A DNA stretch of 46,645 nt from an uncultured Collinsella sp. (GCA_900539735.1 UQDE01000014.1:1-46645), one strand, 5' to 3'. Shown: positions 1-9,348, numbered from the stretch's first letter. Translations and numbers: made by a program. The notes: generated from the sequence alone by a model not told the origin.

Positions 1-2
1 TC

Positions 3-641
3 CGTACATGTACGGATGAATATGGGAGGTGTTCGGATGAAGTTGATATTCAAGGAACGAGCGAGCAGTATGATGATGCGATTGGATTTATTTACCGGTT
101 CTATATTTGCTATAAGATAATCGGGGGAATGGAGTCGAACCACCTATCGGATTCGATCGTGAAACACTCATACGCAATCGAGTTGAACTGCACCCAGCAA
201 GTGTTAGATGAGTGGAAAAATAGTTTTAACGAAAAACTGCCTTCAGAAGAAACATTTCGAATTAATCTCCTTTCGCTTGGATGGTCTCATTCGTGGCCGT
301 TGTATAGCGAAACAAAGTTGAAGGATCGCTGCAAGTTGGTCCTTGCCTTGCTCGAGGAGCTTAAGTCTGGTGTTAGGGTTTCTGAGGCATTCACAATAGA
401 GCACATTCTTCCGGATTCGCAGGCTCAGGAAAACTCGATTATTGGGAACTTGCTCATGCTAGAAGAGCGACTTAACGCGAAATGTAAAGACAAATCGCTT
501 AAGGAAAAGCTGCCCATATACGCTGAATCGCGTTATGCCACTACAAGAGCTTTTGCTAAACGCTATGCGAATGGTTGTTTTGACGTTAAGAAGCGCGTTG
601 ATTTTATCGCGAAAGATTTGTTTGAAATGGTCATCCACTAG
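3..641 (+). CDS. C-terminal part of a DUF262/DUF1524 (GmrSD-like) protein, 5' truncated by window edge
   Basis: The reading frame is open from base 3, so the ATG at 129 is probably internal and the gene starts outside the window. The visible part ends in a DUF1524-type HNH-like domain: a helical stretch, then IEHILPDSQ (nt 399-425), then IGNLLML (nt 441-461), which is the usual His plus N-L spacing of GmrSD/DUF1524 nuclease domains. Full-length family members carry an N-terminal DUF262 ParB/Srx-like nucleotidase and act as modification-dependent (type IV) restriction or abortive-infection factors; that half is not visible here. The gene is richer in AT than the housekeeping genes further right, which fits acquisition by transfer. 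The domain call is fairly sure; the restriction role is inferred from the family and from the defence-like neighbours. Confidence 0.7.
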   Translation, partial: RTCTDEYGRCSDEVDIQGTSEQYDDAIGFIYRFYICYKIIGGMESNHLSDSIVKHSYAIELNCTQQVLDEWKNSFNEKLPSEETFRINLLSLGWSHSWPLYSETKLKDRCKLVLALLEELKSGVRVSEAFTIEHILPDSQAQENSIIGNLLMLEERLNAKCKDKSLKEKLPIYAESRYATTRAFAKRYANGCFDVKKRVDFIAKDLFEMVIH

Positions 642-809
642 CTTGCACCGCGCGGCCGCGGCGCTTGAGCTCGTCAAGAAGTGCATCGACCCGGCGATAA
701 GGCGGCAGGCCGAAGGGTTCGAATGGGATCCGAAAGCGCTGGAGTAGGCTCTCGCGTGGCCATAGGAAAGGTAAGGGTGGAAACCGATGGCGGACAAGGA
801 GCGACCAAG

Positions 810-2645
810 GTGAACGAGGATGACATCATCGGCGTCGTGAGGGAGTACCTCGAGGACAAGGAGAACTCGTACGCCCTCATGCTTACCGGGGAATGGGGAT
901 GCGGGAAAACCTACTTTGTCGAGCACGCACTGACCGAGAAGCTGGAGGAGGATGAGAGCCGGCATCCCGTCGTGGTGGCGTCCGCCTACGGCGCCAAGGA
1001 CTTAGCGGAGCTCTGCGGGGCGATTGAGTCTGGTTTCATCTCGAAATACGCCATAGGGTGCGCGGCCGGCGGGGAGAGGGGCAGGTGGGATTCACTCGTC
1101 GGGTTCGCCAAGGACACGGGAATATCGTTCCTCGGGAAAAAGATCAGGGAGCTGGAGAAGAAGGCGGGCGTCGATCTCAAGATGGCGCCGCTGAATGCCG
1201 TGAACCTCATCATCGGCCCCGAGACCCTCCTCGTCATAGACGACGTGGAGAGGTGCGACATGGGCATTCGCGAGCTGCTCGGGGCGGTCGACCACCTCGT
1301 CGTCGGCTGCAGGAAGAAGGTCCTCCTCGTCTGCAACGAGGATGAGTGGAGGAAAGGGCTAGGACCGAAGGGGGAGAAGGGGACGACCAGGGAGTACGAG
1401 AGCCTCATCGAGAAGACCGTCTGGCGGAAGTGCCGGTTCAGGCCCTCGGTCGGCTCGGTTGTGGAACGCGTTCTGGGAGGCGTGCTGGGCGGCATCTACC
1501 CAGGCGCGCTCGAGGACGCCGTTTCGGCGATTGAAGGAAGCGAATCGCCGAACTTGCGATCCCTCAGCAAGATGCGCCCCGTGCTGGTCGGGATGAAGGA
1601 ATCCGGGTTCTTCGCTGAACCCACCGACCCGGAGTCTGCCAGGGCAGTTTTCAAAGAGGCTTTCGGCTTTGCAGCGGGGGCGGCGAAGGGGATGCGCATC
1701 GGGCCTCCGTCAAGCCGGGAGGATTCCATCCTTAGGGGTGGCATTTTCGAGTCGCGCCGGCTCAAATACGCCGCTCTGGACTTCATCCCCCGCTTTTTCG
1801 AGAGGTGTGAGGGGGTCGATTCCAAGCATGTTCGTTCCTGCCTGGAAGATTACCTTGCGACCTTTCATCCCGACGGGCCGGCCGCGCGGAAAGCTATTGA
1901 ATGTATCGACGGCATCAGACACGCCACTTTCCGCGATGCCGATGTCCCTGGCATGGTGGAGACTATAGTCGCCGGGATTGTCCCCGGGGACGGGAGCCGC
2001 GGCTTGTCGTTCGACGTCTATCCCGACGTCCTGCGTGCCGTCAAAGGCATTGCGGGGGAATTTGCTGACGCCTTTCCCGAAGGGGTCGCGCCGCTCGTCA
2101 AGGCGATGGAATCCTCCATTGGACGGGATCCCGAGTCTGCAGTGAGGTCAATCGGAAAGAATCGAGTCGAATGGCAGGAGATCCCTTTCGACTCGAGCGA
2201 AGCGCATGAGATTCCGGCTTTGGAGGAGGTCGACAGGCTGAGGGAGCTCGCCTTGACGACGCTACGCGAACGGGAGTCGGAGTCTCTTGGCAACGTCCTG
2301 AAAAACGCCCCCGACCAATTCGCGACGAAGCTCTATCTGGCTTTCTCGAAATCAGATGACTGGTCGGAACCCATCCTGTCGCTCATTTCCCTCGACACTT
2401 CCCTCCTCGCGAGGGCGATGGAGAAGATGCCTCCCGAAGATATTCGGCTTGTGCACAGTGTCCTTTTTCCGGGCGACCACATGAGGTCGTGCACGGCCTC
2501 GCTCGAGGGCGAGGACAGGAAGGCCCTCGTAGCTTGGGCCAAGAGGCTCGGATCGGAGATCGGCAAGGTCGAGACCATGGAGTATTACCAAAGGATCTAT
2601 TTCGACGCCATATCCAAGAGTCTCGAATGTCTTGCCGATATCTAG
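810..2645 (+). CDS. KAP-like P-loop NTPase, putative defence protein
   Basis: A roughly 611-residue protein with an N-terminal KAP-type ATPase: Walker A GEWGCGKT at residues 27-34 (the GxWGxGKT form typical of KAP NTPases), Walker B LLVIDDVERC near residues 139-148, and a following LLVCNEDEW strand that could be sensor 1. The remaining 400 residues are helical and unrecognised; I see no clear membrane segments, although many KAP proteins have them. The frame is open upstream to an ATG at 681, but GTG 810 has AAGGAG about 8 nt ahead and starts just before the conserved domain, so I chose it. KAP-type ATPases often occur in anti-phage loci, and this one sits between a GmrSD-like fragment and a STAND ATPase. 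Its codon use is GC-rich, unlike the STAND gene that follows. A specific target or effector cannot be named. Confidence 0.72.
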   Translation: MNEDDIIGVVREYLEDKENSYALMLTGEWGCGKTYFVEHALTEKLEEDESRHPVVVASAYGAKDLAELCGAIESGFISKYAIGCAAGGERGRWDSLVGFAKDTGISFLGKKIRELEKKAGVDLKMAPLNAVNLIIGPETLLVIDDVERCDMGIRELLGAVDHLVVGCRKKVLLVCNEDEWRKGLGPKGEKGTTREYESLIEKTVWRKCRFRPSVGSVVERVLGGVLGGIYPGALEDAVSAIEGSESPNLRSLSKMRPVLVGMKESGFFAEPTDPESARAVFKEAFGFAAGAAKGMRIGPPSSREDSILRGGIFESRRLKYAALDFIPRFFERCEGVDSKHVRSCLEDYLATFHPDGPAARKAIECIDGIRHATFRDADVPGMVETIVAGIVPGDGSRGLSFDVYPDVLRAVKGIAGEFADAFPEGVAPLVKAMESSIGRDPESAVRSIGKNRVEWQEIPFDSSEAHEIPALEEVDRLRELALTTLRERESESLGNVLKNAPDQFATKLYLAFSKSDDWSEPILSLISLDTSLLARAMEKMPPEDIRLVHSVLFPGDHMRSCTASLEGEDRKALVAWAKRLGSEIGKVETMEYYQRIYFDAISKSLECLADI

Positions 2646-2970
2646 GATCCGCAGCTTTTGCCAAGTTGAAACGTGGCTTAGGATTTGCAGAAGATCTTCT
2701 AATGGCAGTCTTACGACAAGGACGAGGATGCCCTAATGCCTTGCCCAGGCTCCATCCAGCTCCGCCGCGCAGCTCTCGAACACGCACCTAACGGCGGCCA
2801 TTTCCGACGGGGTCACGCGCCCTCCGCTCGCCTTATCCGAGGGCCTATGCGGCGGGGCTTGACTTCGAGGACGTCGTCGACTCGTCCCTCGAGCTTGTAA
2901 GGCTTGCTGAGGTAGGCGGACTAGAGTAAGAAAAGAGAAATCAAAAGGCGAATTTATCGCGAGGAGCAAA
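2646..2970. other. Intergenic stretch with decayed coding remnant
   Basis: No intact gene. On the plus strand the bases before the TAA near 2929 read as a protein-like tail (AYAAGLDFEDVVDSSLELV, then RLAEVGGLE) without a start, and the minus strand reads VTPSEMAAVRCVFESCAAEL in roughly the same place. One of the two is probably the remnant of a deleted gene. A Shine-Dalgarno sequence (GAGGAG) for the next gene lies at its right end. Confidence 0.35.
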
Positions 2971-4179
2971 ATGTCCCAAATAAATCAGATCCAAGAAGAG
3001 CTAAGGCAGATCGAAGGCGGGCGTTTTCAAACACTAGCAAATCAGTATCTATATAGGAGATATTCGCTTAACAACATCATTGAATTAGGATCCCAATGCG
3101 GCACGGATAAAACCACGACCGGAGTGCCAGACATGTACTCCGTAGGAGAGAATGGACACTACCTCTTCGCGGCATACACAACCTCTAATTCCGACATCCG
3201 CAATAAGCTGCTAAATGATGCTAAAGACTGCCTCGACAGGAGCAAAACCGGAATCAATCCGCAACTCATAGATCGAATCATCCTGTGCCACACATACTTT
3301 CGCCTTTCACCTCTGGTACTCGAGGAGGTCCGTGCCATCGATCCACGGATAGAAATAATCGGGCCAGAGACAATTGCGAGCGACCTTGATGGAAAATACC
3401 CTGCGCTAGCGCATACGGTATTGGGCGTTCCACTCGGAAAGGGATCATTCATCGCCCCAGACCGCTTCATCGAGCGAAGCCTGAACGACCGTTTCTCAAC
3501 CGACCTGTCGAAGCTCCTCATGCACAGGGATTCCGAGTTTTCAGTCATCGTCGAATCGATAGAGCAAAACAAGGCAGTGGTGATTCAGGGGCAGTCTGGA
3601 TCGGGGAAAACCAAGATCGCCCTCGACGCATGCCTCTCATTCAGCAAACGGCATCACTGGGATCTTCTTATCTTGGACTCTAGGTATTCATCGCATCTCG
3701 ACGATGATATCGAGCTGATTTTGTCGGAGTCGGAAAACATTATCCTTCTAGTCGATGATGCAAACGGCAACCTGTCACTTGAGCACTTGCTGGGAATCTG
3801 TTTGGAAAACAAAAAGCTAAAGATTGTCCTCACCTGCAGGAAGATGCACCGAAGCGAGTTGACCGCAAAAATCGGCAGTTATCTAAATTTCAGAGAAATA
3901 GAGCTGGAGCCTCTAACCGCGGAAAATATAGAAGCGATACTCGAGACCGAATACAACATAAAAAACATAGCACTGAGGGAGAGTATCGGCAATCGCAAAC
4001 GGAAACCTGCGCTTGGCTATCATGGCAGCAAGCCCCATAGCAGACGGCAATTTCGAAGCCATCCAAGAGCCATACGATCTTCTGAACATCTATATGAATT
4101 CCGCCTTAGCTGGGTACTCCAGCAGAGAGCAACGTCTCGCAGAGATCCTTGCAATCTACGACTGCTGCGATCTTATTGA
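2971..4179 (+). CDS. Nuclease-STAND NTPase, N-terminal piece of a frameshifted gene (Avs-like)
   Basis: Residues 1 to about 170 resemble the N-terminal PD-(D/E)xK-like domain of many STAND/NACHT defence proteins (GTDKTTTGVPDMY followed by GHYLFAAYTT, then CLDRSKTGI). The canonical second acidic residue is not obvious. A P-loop follows with GQSGSGKT at 207-214, Walker B ILLVDDANG near 258-266 and a VLTCRK strand. After about residue 336 the translation stops resembling the family and ends at 4179. The plus-one frame instead reads ANGNLRLAIMAAS from 3995, the usual STAND continuation, so one base appears to have been gained (or two lost) near 3977-3984, next to a GGG run. The true product would be about 1,200 residues together with 4013-6625. 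The start ATG 2971 has GAGGAG upstream. AT-rich relative to core genes. Phage sensing is inferred from the architecture only. Confidence 0.7.
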   Translation: MSQINQIQEELRQIEGGRFQTLANQYLYRRYSLNNIIELGSQCGTDKTTTGVPDMYSVGENGHYLFAAYTTSNSDIRNKLLNDAKDCLDRSKTGINPQLIDRIILCHTYFRLSPLVLEEVRAIDPRIEIIGPETIASDLDGKYPALAHTVLGVPLGKGSFIAPDRFIERSLNDRFSTDLSKLLMHRDSEFSVIVESIEQNKAVVIQGQSGSGKTKIALDACLSFSKRHHWDLLILDSRYSSHLDDDIELILSESENIILLVDDANGNLSLEHLLGICLENKKLKIVLTCRKMHRSELTAKIGSYLNFREIELEPLTAENIEAILETEYNIKNIALRESIGNRKRKPALGYHGSKPHSRRQFRSHPRAIRSSEHLYEFRLSWVLQQRATSRRDPCNLRLLRSY

Positions 4180-6625
4180 AGGAGACCCTTGTTATGAGGA
4201 TCTCTTGGGCTTGGGGTACGACGACGCCGAGATTCGGGATTTTGCATCCAGATTGAACGACCAGGAAATCGTCGCGATCCTTACCTCAGCCGGTGGCGTG
4301 CTAGCCATAAGGATGGAAGAGCAGAATCTTCGCGACTTCTTGATATGCCGCCACTTCGCAAAAGAAGGGAACGGCAGTTTTGCAGATTTCATTCTGCATA
4401 CCGCAGAAATGCCGAACGCGCCGTATCTCAAAGCCGCCAAGTCAATGGCTGAAGTATGCGGAAGTGCGAGCGTGTACGACTATCTTCGAAGGGAATGCGA
4501 GAAAGCTTGGGATGAAATAAAGAATCGGGATGAGCGAATTGCCGATCAGTTCATAATCACATTCAATCAACTCCTCCCCGTACAGGCGCTCGCCTTTGCC
4601 TCAAACCGCATCGAAAGTGCTGCTTGCGCTGACGTATCGGAAGAAATTCTCGGCATGAATTCGACATCGGACGGATCTATGCCCCTGCATATTTCCGTAT
4701 CCCTGATGAACTCGAGCGAGTATTCGCAAACAGCCTCCGAGTTGTTCGTGAAGTGTGTAGAAAGAGGCACAGAGCGGGCGGCCGAGTACAACTGGGCATG
4801 CGGGCAAGACGGCGCTTTCGCTTACGATTTCGATCGTACGGGATTCGATTTGGAAAACAGCAAACTCGATGCCCTCGCTCAAAAATATCAACAATCGCAT
4901 TCCCGCAATGTTGCAGCATGTCTGATCGTCTTGACGAGTTCATACCTCTCTTCAAGGGTCCAGCGCGTTCGGCAAAACGGCATAACGTACACATACAACA
5001 CCCTGATCTTTAATTTCACATCAGAGCTGGCCGAGCTCCACGCCCATTGCTTCCGGGCGCTCTCCGTTCTAGTCGAAACCGAATTCAGCAGGCAAGTTAG
5101 ATCCACCTTTCGGCAGCACTTCTCGTTCTATGGCAAAGAACCTGAAGCGGAGCATGCAGAAAACATGCATTCGGTGCTCTCGATGATCGAAGATCTATTC
5201 CCCAAATATATAAGCGAAGACTCGACAATCGATCTCTCATGCAGCTTAAGCATCAACCAGATTTACGAAACATGCGCGCAGAATCCCCCTCTGAGCCTCG
5301 ATGGGTTCCGCCAGAGCACATTCGACGCACTTGGCCTGGAGAACTCCGAGTCTCTCGTAGAGAAAGAACCGAGGATATCCGCGGAAGAGTTACCGCTAGA
5401 ACGACTGACCGAAGCCCTGGGAAAGCTAGCCGAAGATTATGAGATTTCCGATAAAGAGTGGGAGTCGGGCAGGGCTATCGGAAAAGTCCTTCTGGAAATC
5501 GCCAAAAGGACCCCAGATACTGCCTCAAGCATAATCGCACGCAATATCGCTTCGTCGCCCTCGACGATCCCCGTCCCGTACGAAGCACTTGACCATCTTG
5601 CTGAAACCATCGGCAGGAAGGTCCTTAGAAACGAGCTGGGCGCGGTGATCGACGTGAGTGACCATCCGGCCCTGTTTGACTATCTTGATTTGCTAGCAAT
5701 AAAGAACGGGCCCGACAAGGAGGAGCTCGACGAGATCCTCGCAAGACTCGATGACGGCAGAACGCATCTCTGCTTGGAAGATTTGGAGATAGTCGAGCCA
5801 AAGCATCCTGGCTATATCCTCAAATATGCTTCTAGGTTTTCCGAACGCACTCACAATGATGGGGTTTGGCGGTTTTTCGGCAACTGCGGAGACGAAAAGC
5901 GCGTCTCCGCTCTAGATTCGTACTTCGGATCCAATCCCTTACCGGCTATCAACCTGTATTTTCTCGCACTTGAAGGACGCCCTTCTTTCGACTATAACCT
6001 CGCTTTCCTACGCTGCCTTTTACGCCTTGACAGTTCAATGATTGACCGTTTTTTGGAATACGCTGCCAGCCTCGACTACCGACAAAGGCACGATCTCCTG
6101 CGAAGAATCAGCTCGTTTTGGACCGTCCAGGACAATCGTGCTTGGAATCTGCTGAAAGCATTGATCGATGAAGTGCTGAGCGAACCACTCGGTAGGTTTG
6201 AAATAGCCGCTTTGTTTCCCGTTCGTGACGCAAATGCGCTCTCGAGCGATATTTTTTGGGAGCGCCTGGAATATATCATCCGCGAAAGGATCGCCGACGC
6301 AAATAGTCTCGATGGAATTAGCTGGGCCTTGTCCGATTGCAATGACGAGGCGAGGGTCAGGGCTATCACCCTCATTCTGTCGCTCGATAAAGACGGGATA
6401 TCGATCAACGATTTGGATCTCCGTCGATCTTCAATGAGCGGGTCTCCAGAAAAAGGCTTTATTCCAGCAAAGCTCAAGGAGATTGAGGCGATTGAATCGA
6501 TTGCTGCTCAGCTGCCCGCAGGTGTTGAATATTTAAAACACAGAGAATGGCTGTTAAAAGTGAGGTCTTCAATTGAAAGAGACATCGAAGACGAAAAGTG
6601 GAGGCTATTCCACGGCAGGCAGTAA
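4013..6625 (+). CDS. C-terminal piece of the frameshifted STAND NTPase (helical sensor region)
   Basis: This frame is open from 3977 and continues the STAND module of the preceding ORF: NGNLRLAIMAAS is the helical part of the NTPase, followed by winged-helix-like sequence, then some 700 residues of helical repeats lacking membrane segments or a recognised catalytic motif. In Avs-type proteins the long C-terminal repeat region binds a phage protein; that role here is inferred from position and composition. The TTG at 4013 and the ATG at 4022 are only the first available starts in this frame. Neither has a convincing ribosome site and both fall inside the NTPase domain, so this is not an independent gene. 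No further stop interrupts its 870 codons, so the frameshift is recent, a sequencing error or a recoding site. Nothing downstream is obviously coupled to it. Confidence 0.68.
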   Translation: MAIMAASPIADGNFEAIQEPYDLLNIYMNSALAGYSSREQRLAEILAIYDCCDLIEGDPCYEDLLGLGYDDAEIRDFASRLNDQEIVAILTSAGGVLAIRMEEQNLRDFLICRHFAKEGNGSFADFILHTAEMPNAPYLKAAKSMAEVCGSASVYDYLRRECEKAWDEIKNRDERIADQFIITFNQLLPVQALAFASNRIESAACADVSEEILGMNSTSDGSMPLHISVSLMNSSEYSQTASELFVKCVERGTERAAEYNWACGQDGAFAYDFDRTGFDLENSKLDALAQKYQQSHSRNVAACLIVLTSSYLSSRVQRVRQNGITYTYNTLIFNFTSELAELHAHCFRALSVLVETEFSRQVRSTFRQHFSFYGKEPEAEHAENMHSVLSMIEDLFPKYISEDSTIDLSCSLSINQIYETCAQNPPLSLDGFRQSTFDALGLENSESLVEKEPRISAEELPLERLTEALGKLAEDYEISDKEWESGRAIGKVLLEIAKRTPDTASSIIARNIASSPSTIPVPYEALDHLAETIGRKVLRNELGAVIDVSDHPALFDYLDLLAIKNGPDKEELDEILARLDDGRTHLCLEDLEIVEPKHPGYILKYASRFSERTHNDGVWRFFGNCGDEKRVSALDSYFGSNPLPAINLYFLALEGRPSFDYNLAFLRCLLRLDSSMIDRFLEYAASLDYRQRHDLLRRISSFWTVQDNRAWNLLKALIDEVLSEPLGRFEIAALFPVRDANALSSDIFWERLEYIIRERIADANSLDGISWALSDCNDEARVRAITLILSLDKDGISINDLDLRRSSMSGSPEKGFIPAKLKEIEAIESIAAQLPAGVEYLKHREWLLKVRSSIERDIEDEKWRLFHGRQ

Positions 6626-6670
6626 TCGACTTTAACACCTAGAATTAGGAAAAGCCTCGGGGGCTCCTGC

Positions 6671-6871
6671 CTAGCCCTTCGACCTGCACTGCGTGCAGAA
6701 GACAGTCGAGGACGAACCGTGGTGCAGCTCCATGAGCTCGAGCTGCATCGCCCTGATCAGGTCGTCGAGCTTGTTCAGCAGCCACTCGTCGATGTTTGTG
6801 TCAACGGCCAGCTGAATACTGTTCAGTTTTACGCTACCACTGACAGCGAGGCCGAAGTGGCTCGTTGCCAT
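6671..6871 (-). pseudogene. Possible C-terminal gene remnant, minus strand
   Basis: This minus-strand frame has no good start and its frame continues upstream through GLGVHAALPRRARGFE. It reads like a protein end: NIDEWLLNKLDDLIRAMQL then a CTQC pair before the stop. The family is not recognised. It overlaps another protein-like frame on the plus strand (6719-7054), so at least one of the two is a shadow. It is reported because the 6626-7128 interval otherwise holds no gene. Confidence 0.25.
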
Positions 6872-7054
6872 TTCGAAGCCGCGCGCGCGGCGCGGAAGGG
6901 CGGCGTGGACCCCGAGTCCACTGCCTGCAAGCTCGACAAGATGATTTGGTTGCTCTGCACAGGCGACTTCTACCGCGAAGGGGGTCTAAAGCTCTTTTCA
7001 ACCAATGCACTTGTTGAATCGAACCTGAGCGCCTATTCGGGGGATGGCATTTAA
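6719..7054 (+). pseudogene. Possible gene remnant, plus strand
   Basis: The second half of this frame (ARKGGVDPESTACKLDKMIW, then LLCTGDFYREG) is strongly protein-like, with a plausible stop at 7054. The first half lies antisense to the minus-strand remnant 6671-6871 and reads poorly. No ribosome-binding site precedes the ATG. I interpret it as the tail of a deleted gene, with the junction to the other remnant somewhere near 6,860. The family is not recognised. Confidence 0.25.
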
Positions 7055-7128
7055 ATTGGAGCCACTTTCAGAAAAGCGGCGCTGCAAACGCATGCCAAAA
7101 CTGGCAAATTATTATGAAAGGTAATCTT

Positions 7129-7833
7129 ATGGTAAACGCAGAGGAATCAACTAAGGCCGGTCTATCGCGCTTGCAAGACGACGCAAGGCCGACTATTTGC
7201 AGCGACTCTCTCGAACTTATTTCGAATATCGCAGAGGTTGGCCTGGACGAAATTCTCCAAAACGAGTTCTTGAAGGACATCCCCGTCATCTCAAGCCTAG
7301 TGAGCATCTACAAAATCGGAAACAATATCCACAATGCGCATCTGCTGAAGAAGTATGCGTGTTTCCTCGATGAGTTCAACCGCGACTCTTTTGAAAATGG
7401 CTCATGGAACAAGTACAAGCAATACTTTGAAGAGTCAAATAGGAAGCGCGATATTGAGTACCTGCTTATCCTGCTCGAAAGATACATTGAGGAGGACAAA
7501 GCGCGGCGACTAGCAAAGATTTATGAGGCCTACCTAGATAAAGAAATTAGCTGGGACGATCTTCGTTTGTTTGCAGAGACTTTGGACAGATTTCTACCTG
7601 GAGACTACGAAATGCTTCGAGAAAAGGAAACTTTTCAGACGCTCAGAGGCAGAGATGCAGAAGTTCTTCTTCGATTAACCGGGCTGGGATTGCTGATTGA
7701 GGATATCCATCGGCAGCAGTGGGACGTAGTAGATACGACGCTCATCTTCGACGATCCCGACGAAATTGAGAAAGAAGAAAGGGTTTATCGTAGGACCGAA
7801 TTTGGAAACAGGATGGTATCTATACTTGGCTAG
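7129..7833 (+). CDS. Hypothetical protein, mainly helical
   Basis: A protein of 234 residues that I do not recognise. ATG 7129 is preferred over the in-frame ATG at 7114 because AAAGG lies 7 nt ahead of it. The N-terminal part has a short apolar segment (FLKDIPVISSLVSIYKIG), followed by charged helices with several aromatic positions (KYKQYFEESNRKRDIEYL) and an acidic C-terminus that could be winged-helix-like (GRDAEVLLRLTGLGLLIED). No catalytic motif is visible. It stands alone in the accessory region, upstream of and convergent with the minus-strand gene 8020-9348, and shares that gene's AT-rich composition. A defence or toxin-immunity role is possible from context but nothing in the sequence proves it. 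Confidence 0.6.
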   Translation: MVNAEESTKAGLSRLQDDARPTICSDSLELISNIAEVGLDEILQNEFLKDIPVISSLVSIYKIGNNIHNAHLLKKYACFLDEFNRDSFENGSWNKYKQYFEESNRKRDIEYLLILLERYIEEDKARRLAKIYEAYLDKEISWDDLRLFAETLDRFLPGDYEMLREKETFQTLRGRDAEVLLRLTGLGLLIEDIHRQQWDVVDTTLIFDDPDEIEKEERVYRRTEFGNRMVSILG

Positions 7834-8019
7834 CTACTGCAGACAACAATCTGAGCGCGCTCTTGTCGTCTTGGTTAAACTGCTCGGATCTACCAGTGAT
7901 TTTTACTGCATTAGGCATTCGGAAAGGGAATCGGTTCTTCACGATTCGCATCCTTTCTAGTGCTGCCTTTATTTAATGATCGAGATATGCTCGGCGACTG
8001 CGGTGTTCTGCCCCTTAGG

Positions 8020-9348
8020 TTACAGACGGTTGTTTCTATTGAGCTTCCAGAGGAAATACATGGGGTTCTCTTTTGCCTTGGCTTCTCGCAAGAAATCTGC
8101 GGATTGAGATGCAACGGCCCCTATGCCGGCAGCCCCGAGGAAGGCCATGGCATCAGAAGGTGATGCGATTCCGTATTGCCCCAATGTAAAGCTCGCAATT
8201 CCGATAGCGGCTTCAATGCCTGCGGAGGTGACTAATCGGGATCGCTCGTTTTTCATCACTAAAGATATCTTGTGAAGCTCGGGCTCTATTAGGTCGTTCT
8301 TCAGGTCAGCTAATGTCGAGGTGTCGATGGGCCTTTCGCTCAGGCCTTTGGACAAGGTATCCCTAAACACAAGAAACGACTCTTCGTTTCTAATGCGGCA
8401 ATCAAGGATGCTACGCAACGTTGCATTTTCAGCAATGGGGAGGGGGCAAGATAACCGGCGAATGGGTATGGTCTGATCTTTTCGAGGATAAAGGGTGGAA
8501 GTTGCGGACTCGAGGAACTCAATCTGAGCTGGACGAGTGGTTAAATACGAGCTATTCGAAAAATAGGGATTGACGAGGGCTTGAAAGCAATCGTCCAACA
8601 AAGGCAGTAGGATAGTCGAGATGCCGCCTTTCTCCAGCATGTCTCTATCCAATCGCGTTTCGCCTTGGCTTGCATAGAGCGATTCGTATTCAGACGGGAT
8701 TACCAGGAAATCGACATCCATCTCATCATGGGACCCATATGCATCCATTCCCTCAATCGCTACACACAGATTCCCATCTGGTGCTTGTTTTAAAGTGCAC
8801 GAGGTAGAGGAACAGAATTGTCGTACGAGTTCATCCCAATAACTCGATATCAATCCTTTTGCTTTTGATTCTCTTTCGATTTGTCGCGCTAGGCAATCTT
8901 TGCAAAGAGGAATGTAATTGCTCGAAAATCCGAGTATTCCAGCTTTGACTATGTCTTCGACTCGCATGGTCAAATAGATCCCGAATGCAAGTTCATCGAC
9001 TGAGGCATAATCATCGTGCCCCATTTCGAATGCCGATTCTATAGGGCAATGAATCAGTGTTTTATCTGCATACAATGCTGAGAACTTTGCCAAATGGTAA
9101 ATGTTTTGCTCTCGACAGGCATAGTCAGTGCAGGGGAATTTGCCTCCTTCAAGGGTGGAGTCAACAGAAAAATTGAACTGGGATTGATTTTCGATTTTTT
9201 CGATTGGGATAAGGGGTGCAAGGCCCCTAATAAAGGCGTCGAACCTCCTTTGCCCCAGTTCTTCTAGGTACGCAATTATTTCGGCAAGAGAGCTGTTCTT
9301 GAATGCGGCTAGATAAGAATAAAGGTCATCGTATGCATGAGTCGCCAT
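8020..9348 (-). CDS. Hypothetical protein with CxxC pair and apolar C-terminus
   Basis: A 442-residue protein with no recognised domain. ATG 9348 has AGGTGAG about 5 nt ahead and is preferred; an in-frame GTG at 9357 would add three residues. Visible elements are a Cys-x2-Cys pair (PLCKDCLARQ) in the first half, isolated Cys residues in FPCTDYAC, and near the C-terminus a Gly/Ala-rich apolar stretch (from SAGIEAAIGIASFTLG to FLGAAGIGAVASQ), then ENPMYFLWKL. That end could be two short membrane or amphipathic helices. The gene is transcribed toward 7129-7833 and lies beside a 61-nt hairpin (9470-9530). AT-rich compared with core genes. An effector acting at the membrane is conceivable, but this is inference. 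Confidence 0.6.
   Translation of the reverse strand: MATHAYDDLYSYLAAFKNSSLAEIIAYLEELGQRRFDAFIRGLAPLIPIEKIENQSQFNFSVDSTLEGGKFPCTDYACREQNIYHLAKFSALYADKTLIHCPIESAFEMGHDDYASVDELAFGIYLTMRVEDIVKAGILGFSSNYIPLCKDCLARQIERESKAKGLISSYWDELVRQFCSSTSCTLKQAPDGNLCVAIEGMDAYGSHDEMDVDFLVIPSEYESLYASQGETRLDRDMLEKGGISTILLPLLDDCFQALVNPYFSNSSYLTTRPAQIEFLESATSTLYPRKDQTIPIRRLSCPLPIAENATLRSILDCRIRNEESFLVFRDTLSKGLSERPIDTSTLADLKNDLIEPELHKISLVMKNERSRLVTSAGIEAAIGIASFTLGQYGIASPSDAMAFLGAAGIGAVASQSADFLREAKAKENPMYFLWKLNRNNRL

Noticed and set aside
681..809. Longer KAP NTPase starting at ATG 681
   Set aside because: No ribosome site and no domain-like sequence in the extra 43 residues; GTG 810 has AAGGAG at a proper distance.
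4013..6625. Independent gene starting at TTG 4013
   Set aside because: The frame is open upstream to 3977 and begins inside the STAND NTPase domain, with no ribosome site; it is the second half of the frameshifted gene.
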